NCBI RefSeq assembly: GCF_040371545.1
Contig: NZ_AP029048.1
Location: 1,240,001 to 1,304,000, forward strand
Reading direction: 5' to 3'
From: Synechococcus sp. M16CYN
Lineage (GTDB): Bacteria; Cyanobacteriota; Cyanobacteriia; PCC-6307; Cyanobiaceae
DNA: 64,000 bases
Shown: piece after piece, positions 36,896 through 47,988 of the stretch
How the letters are laid out: the number at the start of each line of letters is the position of its first letter
Numbering within the stretch: position 1 is the first letter of the stretch
The notes under the pieces: model-generated
The model's database searches: none
What the model was told of the DNA's origin: nothing
The model's input: the letters and a program-made list of their open reading frames with translations, nothing else
Position numbers and translations under genes: made by a program

Positions 36896-38263
36896 ATGGA
36901 GACTAATAACAAACTTAACGCCGTCTTACTACGTGATAAGTTGCAAGAGCTAGCAACTCAGGCGGGGATTTATCAGTGGGATCTTGGAGCTGCTTGTAGT
37001 GATGACTGTTCCGTACAGGTAGATTGTGGTGAAGCTAAACAACTCAAAGCAGCCCAACGAAGTTCTATTACGGTACGGGTTTGGAATAACAATGGTCTTG
37101 TGGGAATCACAAGTACAACAGATTTGTCTGATCAGGGGCTAGAACAAGCTCTGGCGGGTGCTCGCCAAGCCAGCGCTTTTGGCAATCCAGATGATATTCC
37201 TAGCTTTTCGCCGCTGGCGGATGCACCGTTACCAGAGTTAGTTCGGCCATTGAAAACCCGCCAAGGGATTCGTCTACTACTAAAGACACTGTGCGATGCA
37301 GAAGCTGACTTGCTTGGACGTCATAAAGCGATTCGAACTGTTCCCTACAACGGATTAGCTGAATCACTGTCTCAGAGTCTTTATCTTAATAGCGAAGGTG
37401 CTTTACGTTATACGCAACGCACACAAGCCAGTCTTTATCTGTACGCACGAGCTGAAGAAACGGGTAGAAAACCTCGCAGCGGTGGCGCACTTCGACTTGG
37501 TTTTAGCAGCGCAGAATTAGACGTGGCTGGTTGCATTGACGAAGCTGTTAGGCGCACTATAAGTCATCTTAATTACCGTCCGATCGAGACTGGTACTTAT
37601 AGGGTCTGCTTTACTCCAGAAGCATTCTTATCGCTGCTAGGAGCCTTTAGCAGTATATTCAATGCGCGCTCCGTTCTTGATGGTGTCAGCCTGAGTCAGC
37701 GTAATTCTCTCAACCAAGCTCTAACAGTACCCTTTCTGTCTCTTCACGATGATGGATTACATCCAGGACACGTCGGTGCAGTAGCCTTTGATGGAGAAGG
37801 GACACCAACCCAAAGGCTTTGCTTAATTGATGGGGGGGTACTCAATAGTTTTCTCCATTCAGAAGCCACGGCTCGTGCCTTTAACGTTCAGCCCACAGGT
37901 CATGCCGGTCTTGGAGCTAAAGTATCAGTCAGTCCGGATTGGTTTGTAATTAGCACTAAGAAAGGTTCCTCTAGCGGGAGTAGTCTTGATCAAAGTACTG
38001 AGCAATCTTCTTTTGTATTGATCGAGAGCCTCTCGGCTTTGCATGCAGGAGTGAAAGCAACACAAGGCTCGTTTTCGCTCCCTTTTGATGGTTGGTTAGT
38101 GAGGAGCGGTGAACGTATTTCTGTGGAGGCAGCTACTGTTGCTGGCGATATACAGACGGTTCTAAATTCTATCCTTCATCTCGAAGCAACTGCCGAAGTC
38201 ACGCATCGAGGTGTTTCACCTCATGTTTGGGTTGATGGTCTATCAATAACCGGTGAAGCTTAA
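36896..38263 (+). CDS. pmbA: TldE/PmbA-family protease subunit
   Basis: A 455-residue partner of TldD. It shares the fold but lacks the HExxxH motif at the equivalent site; family features include the N-terminal VDCGEAKQLKAAQRSSITVR near 43-62, the RAEETGRKPRSGG segment near 185, and C-terminal VAGDIQTVLNSILHL. It forms the inactive half of the heterodimer and completes the substrate groove. Start ATG at 36896, 3 bp after the tldD stop, so the pair is one operon; fmt follows 20 bp downstream on the same strand. Confidence 0.92.
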   Translation: METNNKLNAVLLRDKLQELATQAGIYQWDLGAACSDDCSVQVDCGEAKQLKAAQRSSITVRVWNNNGLVGITSTTDLSDQGLEQALAGARQASAFGNPDDIPSFSPLADAPLPELVRPLKTRQGIRLLLKTLCDAEADLLGRHKAIRTVPYNGLAESLSQSLYLNSEGALRYTQRTQASLYLYARAEETGRKPRSGGALRLGFSSAELDVAGCIDEAVRRTISHLNYRPIETGTYRVCFTPEAFLSLLGAFSSIFNARSVLDGVSLSQRNSLNQALTVPFLSLHDDGLHPGHVGAVAFDGEGTPTQRLCLIDGGVLNSFLHSEATARAFNVQPTGHAGLGAKVSVSPDWFVISTKKGSSSGSSLDQSTEQSSFVLIESLSALHAGVKATQGSFSLPFDGWLVRSGERISVEAATVAGDIQTVLNSILHLEATAEVTHRGVSPHVWVDGLSITGEA

Positions 38264-38283
38264 CAGTTTCATCCTTTAGATCC

Positions 38284-39294
38284 ATGAGAATTTTATATTG
38301 GGGCACACCAATATATGCAGTGCCAACCCTCAAGGCATTGCACCAAGCCGGTCATCAAATTGTTGGTGTCGTCACTCAGCCCGATCGACGGCGAAGACGA
38401 GGTAACAAACTTCAAGCTTCGCCGGTCAAGGCTTGTGCGGAAAGTTTAGGCTTAAAAGTATTTACACCAGAACGCATTAAGACAGATCTAGAGTGTCAAG
38501 GTGAGTTAGCAAAGCTCAATTGTGATATATCAATTGTTGTTGCTTTTGGACAGATACTACCGAAAGTTATGCTTAATCAATTTCCACTTGGTTGTTGGAA
38601 TGGACATGGTTCACTTTTACCTCGTTGGCGAGGAGCCGGTCCTATTCAATGGGCGCTCATGGAAGGAGATACTGAAACTGGTGTGGGAATTATGGACATG
38701 GAGGAGGAATTAGATACCGGCCCAATCTTGATTGAACAACGTATTCCCATTGGGATACGCCAAAACGCGTTTCAACTGGCGGAGCAATTAAGCCAACTCA
38801 CAGCACAGCTGATGGTGAAAGCAATTCCATTAATTGAAGCAGCGGGACCTGGGCCAAAAGAGGAACGTTTAGCAAGACTGGCAGTAAAACCTCAGACACA
38901 AACCATGAGTTACGCCAGGATGCTAAGGAAGAAGGATTTTGAGATTAACTGGGGTAACCCAGCCTTGACTATCCATCGGCAAGTTATGGGGCTTTACCCA
39001 GGAGTATTGACTTACTGGCGTGGAAAACGGCTAAAAATTCTCGACACAGAACCACTAACTAATCAATTAAAAAATCAACTTTCAGATGAGGCACGGTCTT
39101 TACTCGGACGTTGGCGGGTTGATGAGCATGCACCAAGCACAGTATTAGAATGCATCAGCAACCTTGGTATTGTAGTGAGTGGTAACGGTTGCCCGTTGTT
39201 AATTCGGGAAGCTCAGTTAGAAGGAAAGGCTCGAAGTTATGGACAATCACTCATCCAAAGTTTAACTGCAACTCCAGGAGATTTGCTTAGTTAA
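38284..39294 (+). CDS. fmt: Methionyl-tRNA formyltransferase
   Basis: A 336-residue Fmt, which formylates initiator Met-tRNA using 10-formyl-tetrahydrofolate. The core sequence MRILYWGTPIYAVPTLKAL is at the N-terminus; the catalytic block NGHGSLLPRWRGAGPIQWAL (about 110-129) carries the N and H, and the D is in EEELDTGPILIEQ. The C-terminal OB-fold-like domain extends to the end. The length is slightly above the E. coli enzyme (315) because of loops near 250-290. A long AT-rich gap follows, with no obvious terminator. Confidence 0.95.
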   Translation: MRILYWGTPIYAVPTLKALHQAGHQIVGVVTQPDRRRRRGNKLQASPVKACAESLGLKVFTPERIKTDLECQGELAKLNCDISIVVAFGQILPKVMLNQFPLGCWNGHGSLLPRWRGAGPIQWALMEGDTETGVGIMDMEEELDTGPILIEQRIPIGIRQNAFQLAEQLSQLTAQLMVKAIPLIEAAGPGPKEERLARLAVKPQTQTMSYARMLRKKDFEINWGNPALTIHRQVMGLYPGVLTYWRGKRLKILDTEPLTNQLKNQLSDEARSLLGRWRVDEHAPSTVLECISNLGIVVSGNGCPLLIREAQLEGKARSYGQSLIQSLTATPGDLLS

Positions 39295-40057
39295 GTTTTA
39301 TTTAAGATTGACTAAATATTATTTATTCTCTGTTTCTTTACAGAATGCAATTACAAATTGTACAAAATGTTAGGAGAATATCCTGTTAAATGATTACGGA
39401 ACCATAGGTCGATTTTGTTGTTGAATAAATAGTGTTGACATGCTGAAATATAGGATTTTATAAATTCCAGTAATTTTAGATTAGAGCATTTAATATCAAA
39501 TAATTTAGTATACTTACTTAAATCAAAGTTTTTTGAGTTAAACAATTAACTATTAGATTAAAAAACAATAATTAATTAAAAAGTTGAAGATAATTGATGC
39601 TATTATTTTAGCAACTAATTTAATGTAATTAATCTATCTTTTGATAAATTAATATATCTCAAAAATAATATTAATTACACGATCAAATCTTGACTATCAT
39701 AGTCATTTTGTTTAGCTAACCATAATCTATGGCAAGAAAATTCACTACGGCTATGATTGTATTAATGGCTAAAGACTATTAAAAACTACGTATTATAAAA
39801 ATGTATATATTAAAATAATTAATAATTACAGTTGCCAATAACTTACTTTTAGCACTAAGTACTTATTAAGCATTCTCAAGACAAGATCATCCTAGAAATT
39901 TATCAATGTAATCTCGCATACTTTATTTAGAGAGACAATGATAGAACAGTAAATAGCTAAAAAATTTTTATTCAGTCTAAACTATTAATCTGATTAAGGA
40001 AAATAGTTTAATTTAACATGATTTAAACAAGAGAGTTGCTAACAAATATACTTAGAT
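39295..40057. other. Gap between fmt and the TerC-family gene
   Basis: About 760 bp of AT-rich DNA. A 64-codon minus-strand frame (39351-39545) has a random I/K/N/F-rich composition and no ribosome-binding site. I see no gene, tRNA or clear hairpin. Confidence 0.55.
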
Positions 40058-40798
40058 TCAACTAACACGATGAGATTCCATAATAGTTACTGTATTCTTT
40101 GCTGAAAAGCCCCAACCTAATAAGATTAGAACAACAACTAGGGTTAACCAATCTGGTTGATTAATAAAGGGCAGAAATGCGTGAATGATTAGACGAAGTG
40201 CTACAAATGCTATTGATAAAAATCCAGCTGTTTCTAAACGTGGATACTTATCAAGCCAACGAATAAATAATCCCGATGTAAATCTAAGCGCTATGATACC
40301 GACTACAGCACCAGTAATAATTAAAATTATCTCGTCGCTGATGGCGACTGCAGCAGCAACGCTGTCGATTGAAAAAGCAAGATCCGTAAAAGCAACTAAT
40401 ATAATTGTGCTGGCAAGACTGCGTGAGGTCTTCTCTTTTTTATTAGTATCAGCTAATCGATCAGAGGTTACTGATAATTCTCTTCGAAAATGATTAATAA
40501 CAAGCCAAACTAAATAACCAGCAGCTGTAAGTTGAACCCAAACAAAATGTAAGATCCATTGAGCGGATATGATTAAACTGATACGAAATACTAATGCAAT
40601 CGCAATTCCAATATCCAAAGATAAACGTTCTCTATCAGGGTTTCGACCATTACGTGCAATAGCAGCCAACGCAACAGCGTTATCTGCCGAAAGCAGAATC
40701 TCCAATAAGATAAGAACAGGCAAGAGCACTAAAACCTCCTGCCACTGATTGACTCCATCCAAAAAGTCTGACAAGAAAGGAAGCCCAGTAATATCCAT
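40058..40798 (-). CDS. TerC-family integral membrane protein
   Basis: A 246-residue protein with about seven hydrophobic segments. Diagnostic acidic residues sit inside membrane spans: LLSADNAVALAAIA near 36-49 and DLAFSIDSVAAAVAIS near 137-152, the paired motifs of the TerC/Alx group. TerC proteins move or bind metal ions (manganese in the Alx/MeeF type) and the plant TerC is needed for thylakoid membrane protein insertion. The region 111-130 is hydrophilic. Its start at 40798 faces a 2.3 kb desert; it has no operon partner here. Confidence 0.88.
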   Translation of the reverse strand: MDITGLPFLSDFLDGVNQWQEVLVLLPVLILLEILLSADNAVALAAIARNGRNPDRERLSLDIGIAIALVFRISLIISAQWILHFVWVQLTAAGYLVWLVINHFRRELSVTSDRLADTNKKEKTSRSLASTIILVAFTDLAFSIDSVAAAVAISDEIILIITGAVVGIIALRFTSGLFIRWLDKYPRLETAGFLSIAFVALRLIIHAFLPFINQPDWLTLVVVLILLGWGFSAKNTVTIMESHRVS

Positions 40799-43080
40799 GA
40801 CAACAGCTTAGAAAATGAAAGCGTTGATCTACGGGCATACAGATCCGGGTTGACTTGTGTCATATCAATACTCTTCGGTACGTTGTGCAAGTTAAAGCCT
40901 GAGAGGATAACTGCTTACTAAGCAGCCGTCTTGGGCAGAAGATCGAATGCTGAGGAGATTGAAGACTGTATTCAATAACGTCTAAATGAGTTTTCAGACA
41001 GTTATATGAGTTTCTCACCTACTACATACTGCATATAAGGCTGCATCAGTTAGATTTGTTGATTTATTTAGCATAATCAGGTGCACCATTAGGAGTATTA
41101 TGTCAAGAACTTTCTACAATTAGCGATGCGATTTAGCTTTTAAATAGCGAAAGTATAAGATACTAAACTGTAGGAAACTTCTGACGATTTGATTGTTTAG
41201 TGTAACTTATGATCAAAAGAAGTGGAGTGAAGATCTTACAACAGTCGAGCTGGAAAACTTAAACGACTTGACTAAAAGAGAAATCAAGAACGTCAGTACT
41301 TAGGATAGGCTTTAGCTATGGCAGTCGTTATCGTTTGACGCATCAAGTGGATGTTATAACCTATCATTACAAGCTCTAACAAATCTTATCCGGTGAGGAA
41401 TATGATTAAGCATTCGTCTCACTTGCAGGAAAAATTTGATTGCACAAAGAGATAAGATACTTATATTTCTAAAATGATTTGACAAACAAGCCTGATTTTC
41501 CTCTAACAACATTCGTGCGCTAAAAGTCGGCAACAACTGAACGATGAATAATTGCTCTGGCTCAATATATATTGCTAGAAGAACAAACCTAAAAACTTTA
41601 TACTGTAAAATCTCTGACTATAATTAGCTCTAAAGTCATTACTAATTATCAATAAAAATAATATATTGTAACTGCAAATAAGTAATCTAGAGTTTAGAAG
41701 ATCAGCAATATAAAGTTGTTATGTCTAAAATAAAATATTAAATTTGATAATTTCTATGTGATAAATCTAATGCATTATACTGATTTTCTTTAATCAAAGT
41801 TTAATTGTTTTATTAATCAGAGGTTTATATTAATTAAGTAGAAAAGTTAACTAAATTAGATTACTCAATAGAGTTAATTTAGCATAAAAATCTTGAGGTC
41901 ACTTATTTATATATACTATTTTGGATACTTTTTATAGCACATTACTATTATTTACTTAAGATGTAGAAGAATAATTTGGATTATTTATAATGCTTTTAAG
42001 AGCTAGATTAATTTAATTGTTAATATTAGATAGATATTTAGCAATAATCATGAATTATAAACTATTGACGAAAGAAAAACTACGTATTGTAATAGACAAC
42101 TGCAAAAAATTTTTAAATATATTCTTAACAAAAGATTATATATCTCAGCTGGTAAGAAGTAAACAACATTTAACAGCTATATAAAACATCAGGATTTACT
42201 TTTAAAGCGAAAATATTAAGATATTGCAATAATAAATTAAATCTTTATCAGATTTTACCTTTTTTAGGATCCAATAACTGATTATTAGTTAACAATTCTC
42301 GCGATAATTGCCTCAAGAATAATCTTATTAAGGAAATATCAGAATTCATACCTACTAGTTTCACACTAGTAATCAGTGATCTTACTATTACCTAAAGGTA
42401 ATAAAGTAGATAAGGTTAAAGATTATTATTTAGATAAAATCTTATATAAGAATATCAGCTTATCTTTATCTTAATTAGTAACAATCATCAGTTTTCTGGC
42501 CATTGGCTAAAAATATTTTGATATTAGTCTCTACTAAAACTTTTAGAATAACTAAGTATTAAAAGTTGCAATTTTTCCATAGATTCACTGTTTTTATTTA
42601 ACATTATCGACACAATATTAACTGATATATAAAACTTAAAACTAATTAATAGCTTTGAATCAAGATTCTGCGTTTAATGTGGAGCTACTTATTTTTTCAA
42701 AAGCAAAATAATACATTCAGGCTATTTAAATATATTATAAAGGATAATATTAAATTTTTAAGTTAAAGGCATATATCTATGCTCTGAATATCAAAGATTT
42801 AATCTTTTAATGGTAATACTTTATAAAAGATTCAGATATAAAGGTAGCTAAGCTGAAGTAATGTAATTAAGTACATCTTAAGCTTAATAGATATTTGTTG
42901 GCACTATATTTGAGCTTTGGATTAATTTATATGTGCTTGTTTGGATTATTATCTGATAGCTAATTATAATAGGATGTTTAAAATCACTACCAAACGAAGA
43001 AGATATAAACGCTTGGTGCGGGAAACCGCACTTTATTCGATAAACTGTATCTTAATATTTGTACACGTAATAAATTCGCG
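40799..43080. other. Largest gene desert (2.3 kb)
   Basis: Very AT-rich, with the longest frames only 60-80 codons of random K/N/I/Y composition (for example 41354-41536 on the minus strand and 42941-43192 on the plus strand, the latter overlapping the hli gene in another frame). No tRNA, CRISPR-like array or tandem repeat was noticed. The final ~150 bp before 43081 should contain the hli promoter. Confidence 0.55.
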
Positions 43081-43278
43081 ATGTCTTCTTCATCCTCTAA
43101 CGACTCTTGGTACCAGGACGTTACAGCAACGCAAAACGGATCTGAACATTTTGAGAAGGCTGAGCTTCTTAACGGTCGGCTCGCCATGCTAGGACTGGTC
43201 ATTGGGCTTTTCACGGAAGCGATCACTAGTCGCGGAATTGTGGACCAAATTGTTTTCGGTATCTTCGGTTGTAATTGA
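43081..43278 (+). CDS. hli: High-light-inducible protein (Hli/Scp)
   Basis: A 65-residue single-helix chlorophyll-binding protein. The chlorophyll-a/b-binding signature ExxNGRxAM is present as EKAELLNGRLAMLGLVIGLF (about 26-45), inside the one membrane span (about 33-52), followed by TEAITSRGIVDQI. The N-terminus is polar and serine-rich. Hli proteins bind chlorophyll and carotenoid and protect newly made photosystem II and chlorophyll-synthesis intermediates under high light. A 33-codon ORF starts 3 bp after its stop. The gene stands at the end of a 2.3 kb desert. Confidence 0.94.
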   Translation: MSSSSSNDSWYQDVTATQNGSEHFEKAELLNGRLAMLGLVIGLFTEAITSRGIVDQIVFGIFGCN

Positions 43279-43281
43279 CCG

Positions 43282-43383
43282 ATGACATTTACTACTCAAG
43301 ATTTAATCGTTTTGTTTGCCAGCTTTGGTACAGCGTTATTTGCTTTAAACATTTATAAAATTCTTATTACATCGAAGACTTAA
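43282..43383 (+). CDS. 33-residue single-span membrane ORF downstream of hli
   Basis: ATG at 43282, stop TAA at 43381-43383, 3 bp after the hli stop. The predicted peptide starts MTFTTQDLIVLFASFGTALF and ends IYKILITSKT: one hydrophobic span (about 8-23) with short polar ends, positive charge at the C-terminus. Size and shape resemble the low-mass photosystem or b6f subunits, but it does not match any I know (PsbM, PsbX, PsbY, PetN, PetM and PsaM checked by memory). Its position suggests translational coupling to hli. Confidence 0.5.
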   Translation: MTFTTQDLIVLFASFGTALFALNIYKILITSKT

Positions 43384-44082
43384 AATTTCCTGGTATTATC
43401 ATTGTGTATACATATTGCAGTCTTTTGCATGTTACAGTACTGAACTACGTCAATCTTAGCTCGGTGAGGAGTAGTCTTTAGTGCATATGAATGGTACCTA
43501 AGATTGATAAAAACTAAAGTGAGCTTTTAAAATATTTCTACAAGCAGAAGGTTTTGTTTGGTGGAATTAGCAACAAGTAATCATAAGCCTAATAGTAATA
43601 TGATGCTACTAAAGTTGAAATCTTACAAGCTAAATGTTCAGCTCTCTAATTCCAAACAATTTATATTTGTTATAATAGTAACACTTAACTAAACGTCTCA
43701 TCGGGTCTTGACCTAGTTAAGATTAACATTCAAATTATTCTTGCTTACAAACTCTTATTTGAGTGCTGGCATCTTTGATCTGCTTTTGGTTATGCAGATT
43801 GCAAATAGAGTAGTATCACGATATTTCGCATAATCAGTATCTAAGCGTAAGGTTGGTAGTATTAAACTTTTGTATAATCAAACTAATCTGATTATTTTGC
43901 TTTGAGTATCTTTAAAGATAACATTTATTGATGCAAAAGTTGTTAACATGGCTATATGATATGTATCTACAAGAAGAACTGTTTTTTATTCAATTAACTA
44001 GAATGAGCACTAACCTTGTTCAACGTGGTCAACGCTTCTCGTCTTTGAGTTGCGAAAATTAAGCATCTTCGTCTTATCTTCC
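43384..44082. other. Gap between hli micro-ORF and mfd
   Basis: About 700 bp of mostly AT-rich DNA with no gene. It contains a stem-loop (43450-43507) with a perfect 10-bp stem, listed separately. The segment 43990-44080 is more mixed in composition and may carry the mfd promoter. Confidence 0.55.
43450..43507. repeat. Inverted repeat / possible small-RNA stem-loop
   Basis: TCAATCTTAG at 43450-43459 is the exact reverse complement of CTAAGATTGA at 43498-43507, enclosing a 38-base loop. On the minus strand the loop contains ACTCCTCAC, matching 9 of the 11 bases of the conserved Yfr1 core of cyanobacterial small RNAs (ACUCCUCACAC). The overall arrangement differs from Yfr1, where the core lies between two hairpins, so this is only a candidate structured element. 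Confidence 0.3.
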
Positions 44083-47000
44083 ATGACTCTCCGATCTTTG
44101 GTGCGTCAACTTCGTGAGGCGGCATTGACCGGCAAGTTGTTAGAGCGCAGTAGACGAGCCGATAGGCTATTAATACGTGGGGCTGGTAGAAATGGCCGGG
44201 CGCTTGTAGCCAGCGCCATGGCTCAAAAAGGTGGAGCGCTACTCTTAGTGATAGTTCCAACCCTTGAGGAGGCCGGACGTTGGGCCGCCCTTCTTGAGTT
44301 GATGGGCTGGCCTAACACCAGTCTCTATCCTACAAGTGAGGGATCACCCTACGAACCTTTTGACCCTACAAGTGAAATTGTCTGGGGACAATTACAGGTG
44401 CTTAGTGACCTGTTGAGTAATTCTGAGAGCGAAGGGTGCGCCATCGTCGCTACAGAGCGGTGTCTACAGCCCCATCTTCCACCACCACAATCTCTAAAAC
44501 AAACCTGTCATGTCCTCAAACGTGGTGACGAAGTTGACTTGGAACAACTTTCCTCAACTCTTGCGAGACTTGGTTATGAACGAAGCTCCACCGTTGACCA
44601 AGAGGGCACCTGGAGCCGTCGCGGAGACATTATTGACATTTTTTCAGTTAGTAGTGAACTACCAGTGCGTCTTGAGTTCTTCGGAGAAGAGTTGGTTAAA
44701 TTACGGGAATTTGATCCGTCCACACAACGGTCATTAGACCCAATTGATGTAATTAGGCTGACTCCAACTGGGTTTAATCCCTTAATTGCTAATCGGCTGC
44801 GTGAGACGATGCCAGACGGTGTAGTTCGGTTGCTTGGGGAGCAGGATACAGAGAAACTTTTAGAAGGCGGAACTCCAGAAGGCATGAGACGCTTAATGGG
44901 ACTGGCTTGGCAGCAACCGTCGTCTCTGCTCGATTATTTACCGCAAAGCACCACGGTGGTGATTGATGAACACCGTCGTGGTCTTGCTCATGGTCAGCAG
45001 TGGTTGGATCACGCTACCGAGCACCATAAGGAAATGGCCTCAGAAGCGGGTTTAAGCGATAAAGAGCGTGAGTTGTTCTGGCCCGGTGTTCTCCACCGAG
45101 ATGTCAAAGATGCTTATGCCTTGGCGGAGACATTTGATGGATTTGAACTAGCCGAACTTATAGAAGAAGACAAACACCCCAATTCATTTGATCTAGCCAG
45201 CAGACCCGTTCCCGCCTATCCAAATCAATTTGGAAAACTTGGAGAACTGATCAAGGGTTTTCAAACGGATCGGATTGCCGTCTGGCTTGTATCAGCACAA
45301 CCAAGCCGTGCTGTTGCTCTATTGGAGGAACATGACTGCGCTAGTCGTTTTGTACCAAATGCCGGGGATATCCCAGCGATTAGTCGACTAATCGCTCAAA
45401 ATACCCCTGTTGCACTGAAGGCTAAGGGGCACGCAGAACTTGAAGGCATGTTCCTTCCCGCTTGGCGCATTGTTCTAGTTACAGATCGAGAGTTTTTTGG
45501 GCAACGGGCATTAGCCTCTACCGGTTACGTTCGACGTCGACGCAAAGCCGCCAGCCGAACGCTAGATCCCAACAAAATGCGTCCTGGCGATTTCGTGGTG
45601 CATCGGAACCATGGAATCGGGCTTTTCAAAGCGATGGACAAGATCGCCGTATCTGGTGATGTTCGTGACTACCTTGTTGTTCAATACGCTGATGGGATTC
45701 TTCGAGTAGCTGCTGATCAGCTCGGCAGCCTTGGCCGTTATCGGACCCTTAGAGAATCGCCACCTTTGCTCAGTCGAATGGGGGGGGAGACTTGGATCAA
45801 GGCTAAAGAGCGCGCCAGAAAAACCGTTCACAAGGTTGCTCTTGACTTGGTGAAACTTTACGCCGAACGAAAACAGTCGAAAGGCTTTGCTTTCCCAACC
45901 GACGGCCCTTGGCAAAGGGAACTCGAGGACTCATTTCCTTATGAACCAACACCAGATCAGCTCAAGTCCACAACAGATGTGAAACGCGATATGGAGAAGG
46001 CTGAACCCATGGATCGCCTGGTGTGCGGCGATGTTGGCTTCGGGAAAACCGAGGTTGCAATTCGGGCAATTTTCAAAGCGATCACTGCAGGAAAGCAGGC
46101 GGCAATGCTAGCTCCCACCACCGTATTGGCACAACAGCATTGGCGAACCCTCTCAGAACGTTTCGCCCCATACCCTATTAAAGTAGCCCTGCTTAATCGT
46201 TTTCGTACTACCTCCGAACGCAAGACAATCCTTGAAGGATTGAAACAGGGCACCATTGATGTAGTAGTTGGCACCCATCAGCTGCTCGGCAAAGGAACCA
46301 GTTTTCAGCAGCTTGGCCTGTTGGTGATTGATGAGGAACAAAGATTTGGCGTGAACCAAAAAGAAAAGATTAAGGTGCTACGTAAGGACATTGATGTCCT
46401 AACGCTGTCCGCAACTCCGATTCCGCGAACACTTCATATGAGTTTGTCCGGCGTGCGAGAGATGAGCTTGATCACAACACCACCACCACTTCGCCGACCC
46501 ATTAAGACGCACTTGGCTACTCTTGATCCTGAAACCATTCGTAGCGCGATTCGTCAAGAGTTAGACCGTGGTGGCCAAGTGTTCTATGTGGTCCCGAAGG
46601 TAGATGGCATCGAAGATGTAGCCAATAGCCTCCGGTCAATGCTCCCAGACCTCAAACTTTTAGTGGCTCATGGCCAAATGGCTGAGGGGGAACTGGAAAG
46701 TGCAATGGTGGCCTTCAATGCTGGCGAAGCCGACCTGATGCTTTGTACGACGATTGTTGAAAGTGGCTTAGATATCCCTCGGGTTAATACGATCTTAATT
46801 GAGGATGCGCATCGCTTTGGCTTGGCTCAATTGTATCAGCTTCGCGGTCGTGTCGGCCGTAGTGGAATCCAGGCTCATGCTTGGTTGTTCTATCCGAGCA
46901 GTACTTCGTTAAACAAAAGTGCGAGACAGCGACTCCGAGCTATCCAGGAGTTCGCAGAACTTGGAAGTGGATATCAATTAGCCATGCGCGATATGGAAAT

Positions 47001-47661
47001 TCGTGGGGTAGGCAATCTGCTTGGAGTAGAGCAAAGCGGTCAAATGGAAGCCATCGGTTTTGATCTCTATATGGAAATGCTTCAGGAGTCGCTAGCAGAA
47101 ATTCAATGTCAAGACATCCCAAAGGTGGATCAGACACAGGTAGATCTGCCGGTGACAGCCTTCGTTCCCGCTGAGTGGATCAAGGATCCAGACGAAAAAA
47201 TCTCGGTTTACAGAGCAGCCGCTGACTGTACATCATCAGAGGCTTTAGTGGAGTTGGCCGCAAGTTGGGCAGATCGTTATGGAGCAATACCTGCTCCCGT
47301 TCAGTCTCTATTGCAATTGATGAGACTCAAGCTTCTAGCGAAACGTTGTGGCTTCTCGAGAATCAAACTAGAAAAGCCAAACATTGTCTTAGAAACCCCC
47401 ATGGAAGAACCAGCATTTCGCCTGTTGCGGCAGGGGCTGCCGCAACACCTACACGGTCGCTTTGTGTACCAGGTGGGTTCTGGTACGCAACATAAGGCGT
47501 TAGTGCGTGGACTAGGCATGCTTCCAATAGAGAAGCAGCTGGAACAGCTTATGGAATGGCTCAAACTCATGGTATCTCAAATCCCAGATATTAATGGGCT
47601 CACATCTGCTCAAAAAGAGCTCCAGCAGTCAGAAAAAAATAACAAGGTTTTAAGAATTTAG
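44083..47661 (+). CDS. mfd: Transcription-repair coupling factor Mfd
   Basis: About 1192 residues from the ATG at 44083 ([19 protein letters not shown]); a TTG at 44050 would add 11 unlikely residues. Mfd removes RNA polymerase stalled at DNA damage and recruits UvrA. In order: UvrB-like domains 1-350 ([17 protein letters not shown]), the RNA polymerase-interacting domain around 500-570 ([16 protein letters not shown]), translocase motor with Walker [12 protein letters not shown] near 649 and DEEQ box [12 protein letters not shown], motif [12 protein letters not shown] near 926, and the C-terminal TRCF domain. No damage seen; it stands apart with a 53-residue ORF after it. Confidence 0.96.
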   Translation: MTLRSLVRQLREAALTGKLLERSRRADRLLIRGAGRNGRALVASAMAQKGGALLLVIVPTLEEAGRWAALLELMGWPNTSLYPTSEGSPYEPFDPTSEIVWGQLQVLSDLLSNSESEGCAIVATERCLQPHLPPPQSLKQTCHVLKRGDEVDLEQLSSTLARLGYERSSTVDQEGTWSRRGDIIDIFSVSSELPVRLEFFGEELVKLREFDPSTQRSLDPIDVIRLTPTGFNPLIANRLRETMPDGVVRLLGEQDTEKLLEGGTPEGMRRLMGLAWQQPSSLLDYLPQSTTVVIDEHRRGLAHGQQWLDHATEHHKEMASEAGLSDKERELFWPGVLHRDVKDAYALAETFDGFELAELIEEDKHPNSFDLASRPVPAYPNQFGKLGELIKGFQTDRIAVWLVSAQPSRAVALLEEHDCASRFVPNAGDIPAISRLIAQNTPVALKAKGHAELEGMFLPAWRIVLVTDREFFGQRALASTGYVRRRRKAASRTLDPNKMRPGDFVVHRNHGIGLFKAMDKIAVSGDVRDYLVVQYADGILRVAADQLGSLGRYRTLRESPPLLSRMGGETWIKAKERARKTVHKVALDLVKLYAERKQSKGFAFPTDGPWQRELEDSFPYEPTPDQLKSTTDVKRDMEKAEPMDRLVCGDVGFGKTEVAIRAIFKAITAGKQAAMLAPTTVLAQQHWRTLSERFAPYPIKVALLNRFRTTSERKTILEGLKQGTIDVVVGTHQLLGKGTSFQQLGLLVIDEEQRFGVNQKEKIKVLRKDIDVLTLSATPIPRTLHMSLSGVREMSLITTPPPLRRPIKTHLATLDPETIRSAIRQELDRGGQVFYVVPKVDGIEDVANSLRSMLPDLKLLVAHGQMAEGELESAMVAFNAGEADLMLCTTIVESGLDIPRVNTILIEDAHRFGLAQLYQLRGRVGRSGIQAHAWLFYPSSTSLNKSARQRLRAIQEFAELGSGYQLAMRDMEIRGVGNLLGVEQSGQMEAIGFDLYMEMLQESLAEIQCQDIPKVDQTQVDLPVTAFVPAEWIKDPDEKISVYRAAADCTSSEALVELAASWADRYGAIPAPVQSLLQLMRLKLLAKRCGFSRIKLEKPNIVLETPMEEPAFRLLRQGLPQHLHGRFVYQVGSGTQHKALVRGLGMLPIEKQLEQLMEWLKLMVSQIPDINGLTSAQKELQQSEKNNKVLRI

Positions 47662-47746
47662 ACCAAACTGGTTAGATTTTTCTGAGAGAAAACCTCACAG
47701 GCACGCAATTCTTTGTTACGATTAATTTAGTTTAAGAGGTAGTTCC

Positions 47747-47908
47747 ATGGGCGAGTTCATCGAAGTTGGTGCCGGTGGATCCTCTTTTCAAGTGGTCAGC
47801 GGCGTGTTTTGCGTTGCAGCGATTGGTCTGTACGTCTGGTTAAAACCCGATGCCTCGGACGACGACGACTCCAATGGCGGCGGCGGTCTAATGCAACCAA
47901 TTGCCTAG
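47747..47908 (+). CDS. 53-residue membrane protein with acidic tail
   Basis: ATG at 47747 preceded by AGAGG at a good distance, stop TAG at 47906-47908. The peptide has one membrane span (about 14-32, FQVVSGVFCVAAIGLYVWL) flanked by a short N-terminus and a tail with a run of aspartates then glycines (DASDDDDSNGGGG). Coding composition is normal and the start site is strong, so I treat it as real. The family is unknown to me. It lies between mfd and the convergent protease gene, 85 bp after mfd. Confidence 0.7.
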   Translation: MGEFIEVGAGGSSFQVVSGVFCVAAIGLYVWLKPDASDDDDSNGGGGLMQPIA

Positions 47909-47988
47909 CTTATAGGGTCTTTCAACCTAATGCATTGACATTATCCTTTAATATTTATTAGTTGTGTTAAGTCCCAGTTCTTAATACG

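Noticed and set aside
39295-44082. CRISPR arrays or tandem repeats in the deserts
   Set aside because: No regularly spaced direct repeats were seen; AT-rich tracts only look repetitive.
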